This document shows positions 43,374-52,101 of a stretch of DNA of 64,000 bases, piece after piece; within the stretch, counting starts at the first letter, position 1; every line of letters begins with the position of its first letter. A program made the translations under genes and the position numbers. The stretch lies in the NCBI RefSeq assembly GCF_022230925.1, contig NZ_JAKKFH010000007.1:109308-173307 (forward strand), given 5' to 3'. The notes under the pieces were generated by a model, which did not search any database, was not told the origin of the DNA, and was given only the letters and a program-made list of their open reading frames with translations. This stretch comes from Micromonospora alfalfae. Lineage in GTDB: Bacteria > Actinomycetota > Actinomycetes > Mycobacteriales > Micromonosporaceae.

Positions 43374-45089
43374 ATGAGCACCACGTCACGGCGGTACGCC
43401 GCGTTGGCCGGGATCACCGCCGCCGCCGTCGCGATCGGGATCGCCGAACCGGTCGCGGTGTTGACCGGTCCCCGGTCGGCGCCCCTGGTCGCGGTCGGCG
43501 GGGTCATCGTCGACGCCGTCCCCGAATCGCTGAAGCAACTCGCCATCGACCTCTTCGGCACCGCCGACAAGATCGCGCTGCTGGTCGGAACTGCCGTGTT
43601 GCTGGGAGGCTTCGCCGCGCTCTTCGGCGTCCTGGCGGTCCGCCGGCTGGCACTCGGCCTGGCCGGCATTGCCGCGTTCGGCGCCATCGGCGTGGCCGCC
43701 GCGCTGACCCGCTCCGGCGCCGACCTCGCCGACGCGCTGCCGTCAGTGGTCGGCGCCGGTCTTGGCGCACTGGTGCTCTGGTTGTTCATCGGCGGACCTT
43801 TCGAGCTGGACCCCTGGTCCTGGTCACCACCCACGCCGACCGCTGGTCCGGTGTCGTCCGCTGGTCCGGTGTCGTCCGCTGGTCCGGTGTCGCCGGCTGG
43901 TCCGGTGTCGCCGGTTGGTCCCGGGTCGTCCGCTGATCCCGGGTCGCCCGCAGAGTCGGTGCCGGTGACTCCCTCCGGGCCGACGGCCGCCGCCGAACCG
44001 GTCGGGCCCGCCGAAGTGGACCCGGAGTCGCGGCGGCGGTTCCTCACCGGCAGCGGGGTGCTGCTCGGCACCGCCGTGGTGGCCGGCCTCGGTGGGCGCT
44101 GGCTGGCAGGGCGGCGCGGCGTGTCCGCAGCCCGCGAAGCGATCCGCCTGCCCGCGCCGGTCGCCCCCGCACCGGCCGTACCGGCGGGCGCGGACCTCTC
44201 GTTGACGCAGCTCGCGCCGTACGTCACCCCGAACTTCGGGTTCTACCGGATCGACACCGCGCTGGTGGTGCCCCAGGTCGACCCGGACACCTGGCGGCTG
44301 CGGATCCACGGACGGGTCGGCAGGGAACGCACCTACAGCTACGCGGATCTGCTGGCCCGACCGCTGGTCGAGCGGTACGTCACGCTTGCCTGCGTCTCCA
44401 ACGAGGTGGGCGGGGACCTGATCGGCAATGCCCTATGGCTCGGCGTACCCCTGCGAGAACTGCTGGACGAGGTCGAGCCGGACGACGACGCCGACCAGGT
44501 CGTCGGCCGGTCGGTCGACGGCTGGACCTGCGGCACCCCCACCGCCGCGCTGCGCGACGGACGGGACGCGCTGCTGGCCGTAGGGATGAACGGCGAGCCG
44601 CTGCCGGTCGAGCACGGCTTCCCGGTCCGAGTGGTGGTGCCGGGCCTCTACGGCTACGTGTCGGCCTGCAAATGGGTGACCGAACTGGAGTTGACCCGAT
44701 TCGCCGACTTCGACGCGTACTGGGTGCCGCGCGGCTGGTCCCCCCAGGGGCCGATCAAGACCCAGTCGCGGATCGACACGCCCCGGAAACGTAACCGGCT
44801 GACCGCCGGCCCGGTGACCGTCGCCGGGGTGGCCTGGGCACAGCACCGGGGCATCCGCCGAGTCGAGGTACGCGTCGACGACGGCCCGTGGCAGGAAGCC
44901 GCGCTGGCCCCGACCGTGTCGGTGGACACCTGGGTGCAATGGTCCTGGCGCTGGGACGCCACACCGGGCGAGCACCGGCTCCAGGTCCGCGCGACGGACG
45001 CGACCGGTGAAACCCAAACCGAACGTACGCAGGACGTCGTCCCGGATGGCGCCACCGGCTGGCACACGGTCACCGTCACCGTCCGCTGA
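43374..45089 (+). CDS. Membrane-anchored sulfite-oxidase-like molybdopterin oxidoreductase
   Basis: A 571-residue protein. The first ~140 residues hold about four transmembrane helices, next is a 36-residue GPVSSA-type repeat linker, then a fifth hydrophobic segment (RRRFLTGSGVLLGTAVVAGLGGRW, Tat-like RRRF). The outer part is a sulfite oxidase/YedY-type molybdenum domain with the probable Mo ligand Cys340 in VTLACVSNEVGG, and a C-terminal Mo-co dimerisation domain (GPVTVAGVAWAQHRGIRRVEVRVDDGPWQEA). Substrate unknown; sulfite or a methionine-sulfoxide-like compound are options. Confidence 0.88.
   Translation: MSTTSRRYAALAGITAAAVAIGIAEPVAVLTGPRSAPLVAVGGVIVDAVPESLKQLAIDLFGTADKIALLVGTAVLLGGFAALFGVLAVRRLALGLAGIAAFGAIGVAAALTRSGADLADALPSVVGAGLGALVLWLFIGGPFELDPWSWSPPTPTAGPVSSAGPVSSAGPVSPAGPVSPVGPGSSADPGSPAESVPVTPSGPTAAAEPVGPAEVDPESRRRFLTGSGVLLGTAVVAGLGGRWLAGRRGVSAAREAIRLPAPVAPAPAVPAGADLSLTQLAPYVTPNFGFYRIDTALVVPQVDPDTWRLRIHGRVGRERTYSYADLLARPLVERYVTLACVSNEVGGDLIGNALWLGVPLRELLDEVEPDDDADQVVGRSVDGWTCGTPTAALRDGRDALLAVGMNGEPLPVEHGFPVRVVVPGLYGYVSACKWVTELELTRFADFDAYWVPRGWSPQGPIKTQSRIDTPRKRNRLTAGPVTVAGVAWAQHRGIRRVEVRVDDGPWQEAALAPTVSVDTWVQWSWRWDATPGEHRLQVRATDATGETQTERTQDVVPDGATGWHTVTVTVR
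43842..43949 (+). repeat. Six 18-bp tandem units inside the molybdoenzyme linker
   Basis: Units start GCTGGTCCGGTGTCG; four near-identical copies and two diverged ones, each adding six residues (AGPVSS/AGPVSP). Confidence 0.9.
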
Positions 45090-45116
45090 TCCACGCCATG
45101 GCCTCGTCGCCCGGGC

Positions 45117-45470
45117 TCCGTCCGCGACGTGTGTCCGCGACGTGCTCTGCGCGTTCGTGGGCTGTGCTGGCGGCCTGCCTGGCGTGCTGGTGGGCTGTGT
45201 TCGCCACATGTTCCGCGGGTCGGCGGGCGGTGTCCGCGACCTGCTCCGTGGGGTCGGTCGGTGGGCGGTCTCCGCGACCTGCTCCTGGGTCGGATCGGTG
45301 GGTCGTCTCTGCGACCTGCCCTGCGGGTGGGCGGGCTGGTTGGCGACGTGCGTTGCCGGGTTTCCGCGACCTGCTCTGCGGGTGAGCGGGGCTGTTGGCA
45401 ACCTGCGTTGCCGGGTCCCGCGACTCTCCTTCGGGCCGGCGGGCGGCTGCCTGGTTGACCGGTGGTGTCC
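45117..45470. repeat. Degenerate tandem repeats, non-coding
   Basis: Irregular units of roughly 36-40 bp carry TCCGCGACCTGCTC followed by G/T-rich sequence (TGGGTCGG...GGTGGGC). At least six can be recognised between 45117 and 45385. No credible ORF was chosen: all six frames are open because of base composition, with no start/RBS and no known domain. Confidence 0.7.
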
Positions 45471-45482
45471 CAGACCGTGCAT

Positions 45483-45535
45483 GCAAATCTTGGACACTTT
45501 CCGTTCGGCGCGAACGGAAAGTGTCCAAGATCTGC
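45483..45535. repeat. 25-bp palindrome (GATCTTGGACA family, copy 2)
   Basis: Arms 45483-45507 and 45511-45535 match at 24 of 25 positions with a 3-base loop. Arm sequence ATCTTGGACACTTTCCGTT differs by one base from copy 1 at 10849-10899. It sits between convergent genes. Confidence 0.92.
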
Positions 45536-45556
45536 GGGTTCAGGGCAAAGAAAACG

Positions 45557-45595
45557 CCGCTGGCCGGCACCCCGGGTCGGGGTGCCGGCCAGCGG
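45557..45595 (-). terminator. Terminator of the lysozyme-like gene
   Basis: A perfect 17-bp stem (45557-45573 / 45579-45595), 5-base loop, followed on the minus strand by GTTTTCTTTG. A textbook intrinsic terminator. Confidence 0.92.
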
Positions 45596-45656
45596 TCGGT
45601 GTCGTGCGGTGGTGCTGTCGTGCGTGGTGTTGCTGCTTGTCCTGCTGTGGTGCGGG

Positions 45657-46220
45657 TCAGCTGTTCCAGTACTGGCCGACCAGGTCGGTGGCCTGCTGCT
45701 CCCACTGGGCGTAGGCGTCCGGGTACGCCGACACCTGCACGGTCTGCGCGGCGTCGGTCAGGGGCATGTCCTGCCACCCGTCGACCTGCTTCAAACCCTT
45801 GAGGAACGCGGTCGTGGAGTACTCAGGGTTGGTGATCTGCTCCGGGGTGCCCCAACCACTGGACGGGCGCTGCTGGAACAGACCCAGCGAGTCGTGGTCG
45901 TTCATGTCGCCGAGGTGGCCCAGGTTCTCCAGCTTCGACTCCTGCAGGCTCGTCGCGATCGAGATCACCGCGGCCCGCTCGGGCAGGCCGGCCTTCTTCG
46001 TGGCGGCGATGATCGCCTTCACGTTCGCGGTCTGCTCATCGTTGAGGCTGATGTGGGACTGGTCGCCCTGCGGCTTCGGCGCCGACTGCACGGCCACGGC
46101 GGCGGGCTTGGCATCCACGGCCGGGGTGGCGGCGTGGGCGGCGATCGGGCCGGCGAAGACACCACCGGCGAACGCGAGACCAGCAACGGACAGCATGCTC
46201 TTACGGAAGATCGTGTTCAT
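45657..46220 (-). CDS. Secreted lysozyme-like (lytic transglycosylase-type) protein
   Basis: A 187-residue exported protein: signal peptide (KSMLSVAGLAFAGGVFAGPIAAHA-A), short linker, then a lysozyme-fold domain (ISLNDEQTANVKAIIAATKKAGLPERAAVISIATSLQESKLENLGHLGDMNDHDSLGLFQQRPSSGWGTPEQI) with the likely catalytic Glu in SLQESKL. The end (SAYPDAYAQWEQQATDLV) is shared with many actinobacterial cell-wall hydrolases. The 775-bp region upstream carries three GGAAT-N18-GTT motifs. Start MNTIFRK follows AAGGAGC. Likely substrate is peptidoglycan. Confidence 0.85.
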   Translation of the reverse strand: MNTIFRKSMLSVAGLAFAGGVFAGPIAAHAATPAVDAKPAAVAVQSAPKPQGDQSHISLNDEQTANVKAIIAATKKAGLPERAAVISIATSLQESKLENLGHLGDMNDHDSLGLFQQRPSSGWGTPEQITNPEYSTTAFLKGLKQVDGWQDMPLTDAAQTVQVSAYPDAYAQWEQQATDLVGQYWNS

Positions 46221-46398
46221 GAGGGGTAGCTCCTTCGGGGGTAGGACACCCAACCACCACATGGGGGGCGGCGGCGGGGTGTGAGCACCTCGTCCGGCGC
46301 TGCACAAACAAAGGGGAAAAGTCTGGGGGGTGACGCCCATCAGGGCGTCGGGTCGGCGACCTGCCGAGCGGGGGGCTCGTGGCGCCGGGACCCTGTGT

Positions 46399-46424
46399 AA
46401 CGACCGGGGGGCCGGGGTCATTCC
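46399..46424 (-). promoter_or_regulatory. ECF (SigR-like) promoter motif, proximal copy
   Basis: Minus strand GGAAT-N18-GTT; the last four spacer bases plus -10 read GGTCGTTACA, as in the two other copies. Confidence 0.65.
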
Positions 46425-46486
46425 GGGTTGGCCCACCGTCGGCACCCTCATCAAGGCGGTGCCCGTTGGTCGTTCGTGGGGACTGT

Positions 46487-46512
46487 AACGACCGGGTGGA
46501 GGCTGGCATTCC
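46487..46512 (-). promoter_or_regulatory. ECF (SigR-like) promoter motif, middle copy
   Basis: Minus strand GGAAT-N18-GTT with GGTCGTTACA at the -10 side, 88 bp upstream of the proximal copy. Confidence 0.65.
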
Positions 46513-46577
46513 AGCCTGCGTGACCAGCCCTCAGGGGCGGGCGGCGGGTCGGTGGTACTGCGATCGTCAGGGTATGT

Positions 46578-46603
46578 AACGACCCCGGCCCCGCCACGAT
46601 TCC
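46578..46603 (-). promoter_or_regulatory. ECF (SigR-like) promoter motif, distal copy
   Basis: Minus strand GGAAT-N18-GTT with GGTCGTTACA, 91 bp upstream of the middle copy. Confidence 0.65.
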
Positions 46604-46744
46604 AACCTACGAGTGCGTCCGGTCACCGGACAAAAGCCGCGTACCTCGCAGCAGCTTAAGCCCCGCACCTGGCTCGAATGCCCCATACCCGGCAAAACTC
46701 CGCAGCGCGATCTCTCTGCTCGCCCGCGAGACCGGACACTCGGC

Positions 46745-46823
46745 TTGATCCACTCGGGGTCATTGAAATCGGGGTGTCCGGGCGGGCGGGATGCCCCGAC
46801 ATCAAGGAACCCGTGTTGATCAA
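46745..46823. repeat. ~79-bp palindromic element (TTGATCCACTCGG family, copy 1)
   Basis: Arms 46745-46778 and 46790-46823 match at 26 of 34 positions around an 11-base G-rich loop. The left arm begins TTGATCCACTCGGGGTCATT. Copy 2 is at 62889-62969. Confidence 0.8.
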
Positions 46824-46852
46824 GGCATTGTCGGTGGTCCTGGGAAACCGCC

Positions 46853-46943
46853 TGAGCGACACGAACCGCGCCGTCGGCGGTGGCGCGGGCCCTGGCCGTG
46901 GGGGAACCGCATGAACGACACGAAACCCCATGAACGACACGAA
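46853..46943. repeat. Three copies of TGARCGACACGAA
   Basis: At 46853-46865, 46912-46924 and 46931-46943, each preceded by CATGA/CCTGA and followed by A(A)CC. They lie just 3' of the whiB3 terminator. Confidence 0.7.
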
Positions 46944-46971
46944 ACCGCGCCCTCGCTGGGAGGGCGCGGTT
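46943..46971 (-). terminator. Terminator of whiB3
   Basis: An 11-bp perfect stem AACCGCGCCCT (46943-46953 with 46961-46971), 7-base loop, 24 bp beyond the stop on the minus strand. Confidence 0.85.
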
Positions 46972-46995
46972 CGCGGATGTTGGGGACGCGTCGGG

Positions 46996-47379
46996 TCAGG
47001 CGACGTTGCGTTGGGCCGGGACGGTCGACTTGTGCGGGCGGCCCAGACGGGCCTCCAGCCGCGCGACGTCGACCCGGGCGTGCCGGCGGTCTGCCAGATC
47101 CTCCCAGCCGACGGCGAGTAGTCGCAGGCGCTCCGACTCGCTGAAGCCGCCCCACACGCCGTAAGGCTCCCGTACCGACAGGGCGTGGGCGGCGCACTCG
47201 GCGCGAACCGGGCAGGCGCGGCAGACCGACTTGGCAGCGGACTCGCGACGCAACCGGGAGGAACCACGCTCACCGTCGGGGTGGAAGAACTGGGCGCTGT
47301 CGCGCCCCCGGCAGGCACCGAGTCGCTGCCAGTCCCAGAGATCGACGATGGGTCCGGGCAGTCTACGTACGTTCGACAT
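46996..47379 (-). CDS. whiB3: WhiB-family iron-sulfur regulator, WhiB3/WhiD type
   Basis: A 127-residue Wbl protein. The four cluster ligands are Cys23, Cys53, Cys56 and Cys62 (GACRGRDSAQFFHPDGERG ... SVCRACPVRAEC), and the turn is YGVWGG (73-78). FFHPDGERG and EPYGVWGGFSESER match the WhiB3 (mycobacteria)/WhiD (streptomycetes) branch, which works with the principal sigma factor in redox response or late sporulation. ATG 47379 is 5 bases behind GGAGGAGGGG. It is divergent from the LuxR gene. Confidence 0.93.
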   Translation of the reverse strand: MSNVRRLPGPIVDLWDWQRLGACRGRDSAQFFHPDGERGSSRLRRESAAKSVCRACPVRAECAAHALSVREPYGVWGGFSESERLRLLAVGWEDLADRRHARVDVARLEARLGRPHKSTVPAQRNVA

Positions 47380-47632
47380 CAGCACCCCTCCTCCCGCGCG
47401 GCTCCGCGAGAATCCTTATGGCCGGCATCCGGGCGGCGGGCCGCGCAGGCGCACCGTTCCCGGCCTGGATCTCCCGGTACCCGGGCTGTCGCCAACTCAC
47501 ACGTCTGTGATCGAAAACGTCCGAGAAATTGCGGCTTTTGCCCTATCTGTCGGAAAAGTTCGAAGGATTGCCGGGAACCCCCTCCCCAGCCGACCTCGTC
47601 ATGGTCTGCTCGTTGGCGGAGAGGAGACCACA

Positions 47633-48448
47633 GTGCGTACCGTTCTTGTGTGCGTTCGGACACCACTCGCGGCCCAGCATCTTACTTCTGCTGCCGCGCG
47701 GCTGGGGTTGTCCGCGATCGTTCGTACCGCCGTCTCTGATCCAGAGGTGATGCTGCGTCTGGCCGAGCGACCGGCCGACGTGGTCCTGGCCGACACGGCC
47801 CTCACCCGGCCGGACAGCGCCGGTTTCGTCCGCCGGGTGTTGGCGCGTGCGCCCCAGGCGGCGGTGCTGCTGCTGGGCACCGAGGAGTCCGAGGCCGCGG
47901 CGGCCACCATCAGCGCCGGCGCGCGGGGGCTCATCCAGAATGTCGACCATGACCTGACCAGCGCAGTGGCAAAGGCGCTCCTGCTGCTCACCGCGCCTGG
48001 CCGAGCCTCCCGGCAGCGGATCACCGATCCGGCCCGCGACGCGGCGGCGGTGGGTGGCTCCGGCCGCTCCGGGCCGTCGCCACGCGGCTCCGGTGAACCC
48101 GGCTGGGCGGCCACAGCAGCCGACGGGCCGGCCGGGGTGGCGTCGGTGCCGGTACAGCGGGGCGACGACGAGGCGGAGGCAGGGACCGGCGAGTCGTCGA
48201 CCCAGACCGAACCGGGCCGTCCCGCAGCGAACGCCCGACCCAGTCGGGCGTCGATCGGCCTCACCGAGCGTGAGCTTCAGGTGCTGCTCGGCATGGCCGA
48301 GGGCAAGAGCAACGCGGAGATCGGCCGGGAGCTGTTCGTCTCGGAGGACACCGTCAAGACGCACGCCCGCCGGTTGTTCCGCAAGCTTGGCGCCCGGGAC
48401 CGGGCCCACGCGGTGGCAGCGGGTTTCCGCGCCGGTCTGGTGGCCTGA
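47633..48448 (+). CDS. LuxR-type response regulator with atypical receiver
   Basis: A 271-residue protein. The N-terminal receiver-like domain starts VRTVLVCVRTPLAAQHLTSAAARLG; the phosphoacceptor candidate is Asp54 (VVLADTAL), but the usual acidic pair after strand 1 is missing (VCVRT). A ~75-residue Ser/Gly/Pro-rich linker follows, then a LuxR HTH (LTERELQVLLGMAEGKSNAEIGRELFVSEDTVKTHARRLFRKLGARDRAHAVA). This layout recalls BldM/WhiI-type developmental regulators. The GTG is behind GGAGAGGAG. It shares a 253-bp divergent promoter region with whiB3. Confidence 0.88.
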   Translation: MRTVLVCVRTPLAAQHLTSAAARLGLSAIVRTAVSDPEVMLRLAERPADVVLADTALTRPDSAGFVRRVLARAPQAAVLLLGTEESEAAAATISAGARGLIQNVDHDLTSAVAKALLLLTAPGRASRQRITDPARDAAAVGGSGRSGPSPRGSGEPGWAATAADGPAGVASVPVQRGDDEAEAGTGESSTQTEPGRPAANARPSRASIGLTERELQVLLGMAEGKSNAEIGRELFVSEDTVKTHARRLFRKLGARDRAHAVAAGFRAGLVA

Positions 48449-48454
48449 CCGACG

Positions 48455-48712
48455 CACGCCGCGCGACGGCAGGGCAGCCCGGGCGCGCGGCAGCCCGGGT
48501 ACGCCGCGCGACTAAAGGGCAGGCCGCGCGACTGCAAGGCACCGCTGCGCGACTGCTGAGCCTCCGGGGTGCGCGGCAGCCCGGGTACGCCGCGCGACCG
48601 CTGGGCACCGGGGGGCGCGACTGCAAGGTACGCCGCGCGACTACAGGGCGGACAGCGCGGCAGCGGAGCATCCGGGGCGCGGGGCAGCGGGGGTGCCCGC
48701 CGCCCGGCAGGC
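48455..48712. repeat. Degenerate short tandem repeats, non-coding
   Basis: At least eight imperfect copies of CCGCGCGACTNNAGGGCA-like units, with a higher-order repeat of GCGCGGCAGCCCGGGTACGC at about 48490 and 48570. No gene. It separates the luxR and DUF5319 gene ends. Confidence 0.72.
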
Positions 48713-48713
48713 G

Positions 48714-49133
48714 TTACTTGGTGGCGGTCGGGGCGTCCGGCTCGTCCTCGGTGCCCTCGGACAGGGTGTCGTGCACCCCGTCCGCGTACCCCCGGGCGTA
48801 GTCCCAGGTCACGTAGTGGTCCGGGTCCGGGTCGTAGGCGGGTTCGTGCACCCGGGGCCGGCCCGAGTTGAGCAGGTGCCGCAGGTTGCCGCGGAGCAGG
48901 TCCCAGTCGAAGTAGTGCGGCTCGCGGCAGTCCTCGCATTCGATCACCAGCCCGCGGACCCCGATCGGGGCCAGCAGAGCCTGGTAGATCTCCAGGTCAG
49001 CGAGGTCTTCCAGCACATCCTGCCGCTCGACGTCGGTCAGCGGATCCGGCGTCGCGTCATCGCCCGGGTCTTCCAGACCCGCTGTCGGATCGGCCGGGTC
49101 GCCATTGAACGGGTCGATGGGCTCGTCGTGCAC
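48714..49133 (-). CDS. DUF5319 protein
   Basis: A 139-residue acidic protein: VHDEPIDPFNGDPADPTAGLEDPGDD, TDVERQDVLEDLADLEIYQALLAPIGVRGLVIECEDCREPHYFDWDLLRGNLRHLLNSGRPRVHEPAYDPDPDHYVTWDYARGYADG. The CEDC pair may hold a metal. It is conserved next to guaB in actinobacteria; function unknown. The GTG start at 49133 is chosen from the family start HDEPIDPF and a TACGGT -10 element 6 bases upstream. Confidence 0.88.
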   Translation of the reverse strand: MHDEPIDPFNGDPADPTAGLEDPGDDATPDPLTDVERQDVLEDLADLEIYQALLAPIGVRGLVIECEDCREPHYFDWDLLRGNLRHLLNSGRPRVHEPAYDPDPDHYVTWDYARGYADGVHDTLSEGTEDEPDAPTATK

Positions 49134-49139
49134 CCCCTC

Positions 49140-49145
49140 ACCGTA
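49140..49145 (-). promoter_or_regulatory. Leaderless-type -10 of the DUF5319 gene
   Basis: TACGGT on the minus strand, 6 bases before GTG 49133. Confidence 0.5.
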
Positions 49146-49226
49146 GACCCAACGCGGCGCGAACGTCCGCCCCCCGGCCTCCGCGCCGGCCCGGCCTGCC
49201 ACGGACGGGTCGCCCAGCTCACTGGG

Positions 49227-49232
49227 TACGAT
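49227..49232 (+). promoter_or_regulatory. -10 element upstream of guaB
   Basis: TACGAT; predicts a leader of about 80 nt before the guaB GTG. No -35 or attenuator was identified. Confidence 0.4.
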
Positions 49233-49289
49233 GAGGCGACGTGCCGGCACCGTGGCGCGCTCCGGTGCCCGCCCGCGCCACCTCGCTGA

Positions 49290-50882
<1,593 letters not shown>

Positions 50883-50912
50883 CCCAACACCCCCAACCAC
50901 CTGGAGTCCCCC

Positions 50913-52031
50913 ATGCGTGACGTGGTCGAGATCGGGCTGGGCAAGACCGCGCAGCGCGGCTACCACCTGGACGACATCGCCATCGTGCCGAGCCGCCGCA
51001 CCCGCGACGTCGACGACGTCTCGACGTCGTGGCAGCTCGACGCGTACCCGTTCGGTATTCCGTGCGTCGGCCACCCCTCCGACGCCACCATGAGCCCGGC
51101 CTCGGCGGTGCGGCTCGGTCAGCTCGGCGGCCTTGGCGTGCTCAACGTCGAGGGGCTCTGGACCCGCTACGAGAACCCGACCAAGGTGCTGGACGAGCTG
51201 GCCGGCCTCGACGAGGAGGCCCGCGCCACCAAGCGGCTCCAGGAGGTGTACGCCGAGCCGATCCGCCCGGACCTGATCGCGGAGCGGGTGCGCGAGCTGC
51301 GCGCCGGTGGCAGCACGGTGGCGGTGCGGGTCTCTCCGCAGCACACCCTCGCGCTGGCGCCGGTGATCCTGGACGCCGGGGTGGACATCCTGGTCATCCA
51401 GGGCACCATCGTCTCGGCCGAGCACGTGTCGACCACCGATGAGCCGCTGAACCTCAAGGAGTTCATCGCCGACCTGGACCTGCCGGTGATCGTCGGTGGC
51501 TGCACTGACTACAAGACGGCGCTGCACCTGATGCGTACCGGCGCGGCCGGCGTGATCGTGGGTATCGGTGGCGACGAGTGGTCGACCACCGAGTCGGTGC
51601 TGGGCATCCGGGTGCCGATGGCCACTGCGATCGCCGACGCCGCGGCGGCCCGCCGTGACTACCTGGATGAGACCGGCGGCCGGTACGTGCACCTGATCGC
51701 CGACGGTGACATCCAGACCTCGGGCGACATCGCCAAGGCGCTCGGCTGCGGTGCGGACGCGGTGATGCTCGGTGAGCCGTTGTCGCTCTGCGACGAGGCC
51801 CCGGCCGGTGGTGCCTGGTGGCACTCGGCGGCGAGTCACCCGTCGCTGCCCCGGGGTGCGTTCGAGGTCGCCGGTGAGCCGCTCGGGTCGATGGAGCAGT
51901 TGCTCTTCGGGCCTGCGGACGAGGCCGACGGCCAGCTCAACCTGTTCGGTGGGCTGCGTCGGGCGATGGCCAAGTGCGGTTACCGCGACCTGAAGGAGTT
52001 CCAGAAGGTCGGCCTGGTTTTGGACCGCTGA
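50913..52031 (+). CDS. guaB3: GuaB3-type IMP dehydrogenase family protein
   Basis: A 372-residue GuaB-related protein with no CBS domains: RDVVEIGLGKTAQRGYHLDDIAIVPSRRTRDVDDVSTSWQLDAYPFGIPCVGHPSDATMSPASA. The GPGAICTT loop of true IMPDH is replaced by GGDEWSTTESVLGIRVPMATAIADAA, so the active-site Cys is missing. GuaB3 (GuaB-related) is conserved directly behind guaB in actinobacteria; its activity is not settled. A strong terminator follows. Confidence 0.93.
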   Translation: MRDVVEIGLGKTAQRGYHLDDIAIVPSRRTRDVDDVSTSWQLDAYPFGIPCVGHPSDATMSPASAVRLGQLGGLGVLNVEGLWTRYENPTKVLDELAGLDEEARATKRLQEVYAEPIRPDLIAERVRELRAGGSTVAVRVSPQHTLALAPVILDAGVDILVIQGTIVSAEHVSTTDEPLNLKEFIADLDLPVIVGGCTDYKTALHLMRTGAAGVIVGIGGDEWSTTESVLGIRVPMATAIADAAAARRDYLDETGGRYVHLIADGDIQTSGDIAKALGCGADAVMLGEPLSLCDEAPAGGAWWHSAASHPSLPRGAFEVAGEPLGSMEQLLFGPADEADGQLNLFGGLRRAMAKCGYRDLKEFQKVGLVLDR

Positions 52032-52049
52032 CCGATCGTGAGACGCCGG

Positions 52050-52082
52050 AAGGCCGGCCCCGCCTGGTGCGGGGCCGGCCTT
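52050..52082 (+). terminator. Terminator after guaB-guaB3
   Basis: A perfect 14-bp stem (52050-52063 / 52069-52082) with a CTGGT loop. Confidence 0.92.
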
Positions 52083-52101
52083 CGTCGCGTTCAGCGGGGA
52101 G

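Larger units (their letters stand above)
46221..46995. other. 775-bp non-coding region between the lysozyme-like gene and whiB3
   Basis: Contains, from left to right: a ~160-nt leader with a GACGCCC/GGGCGTC-type hairpin (near 46331-46348), three ECF-type promoter motifs, a ~79-bp palindromic element, three copies of a 13-base repeat, and the whiB3 terminator. No ORF with an RBS or known domain was seen. The 5' leader was compared by eye with the c-di-AMP (ydaO) riboswitch and does not match. Confidence 0.65.

Noticed and set aside
44433..45777. Long open frames on both strands through 45.1-45.5 kb with repeated EHVADTA-like or RDLLCG-like residues
   Set aside because: All frames are open because of base composition and repeats; no start with RBS, no recognised domain, and the sequence is a degenerate minisatellite.
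46221..46400. c-di-AMP (ydaO) riboswitch before the lysozyme-like gene
   Set aside because: Such switches occur before cell-wall hydrolase genes in actinomycetes, but I could not find the conserved core sequence in the leader.
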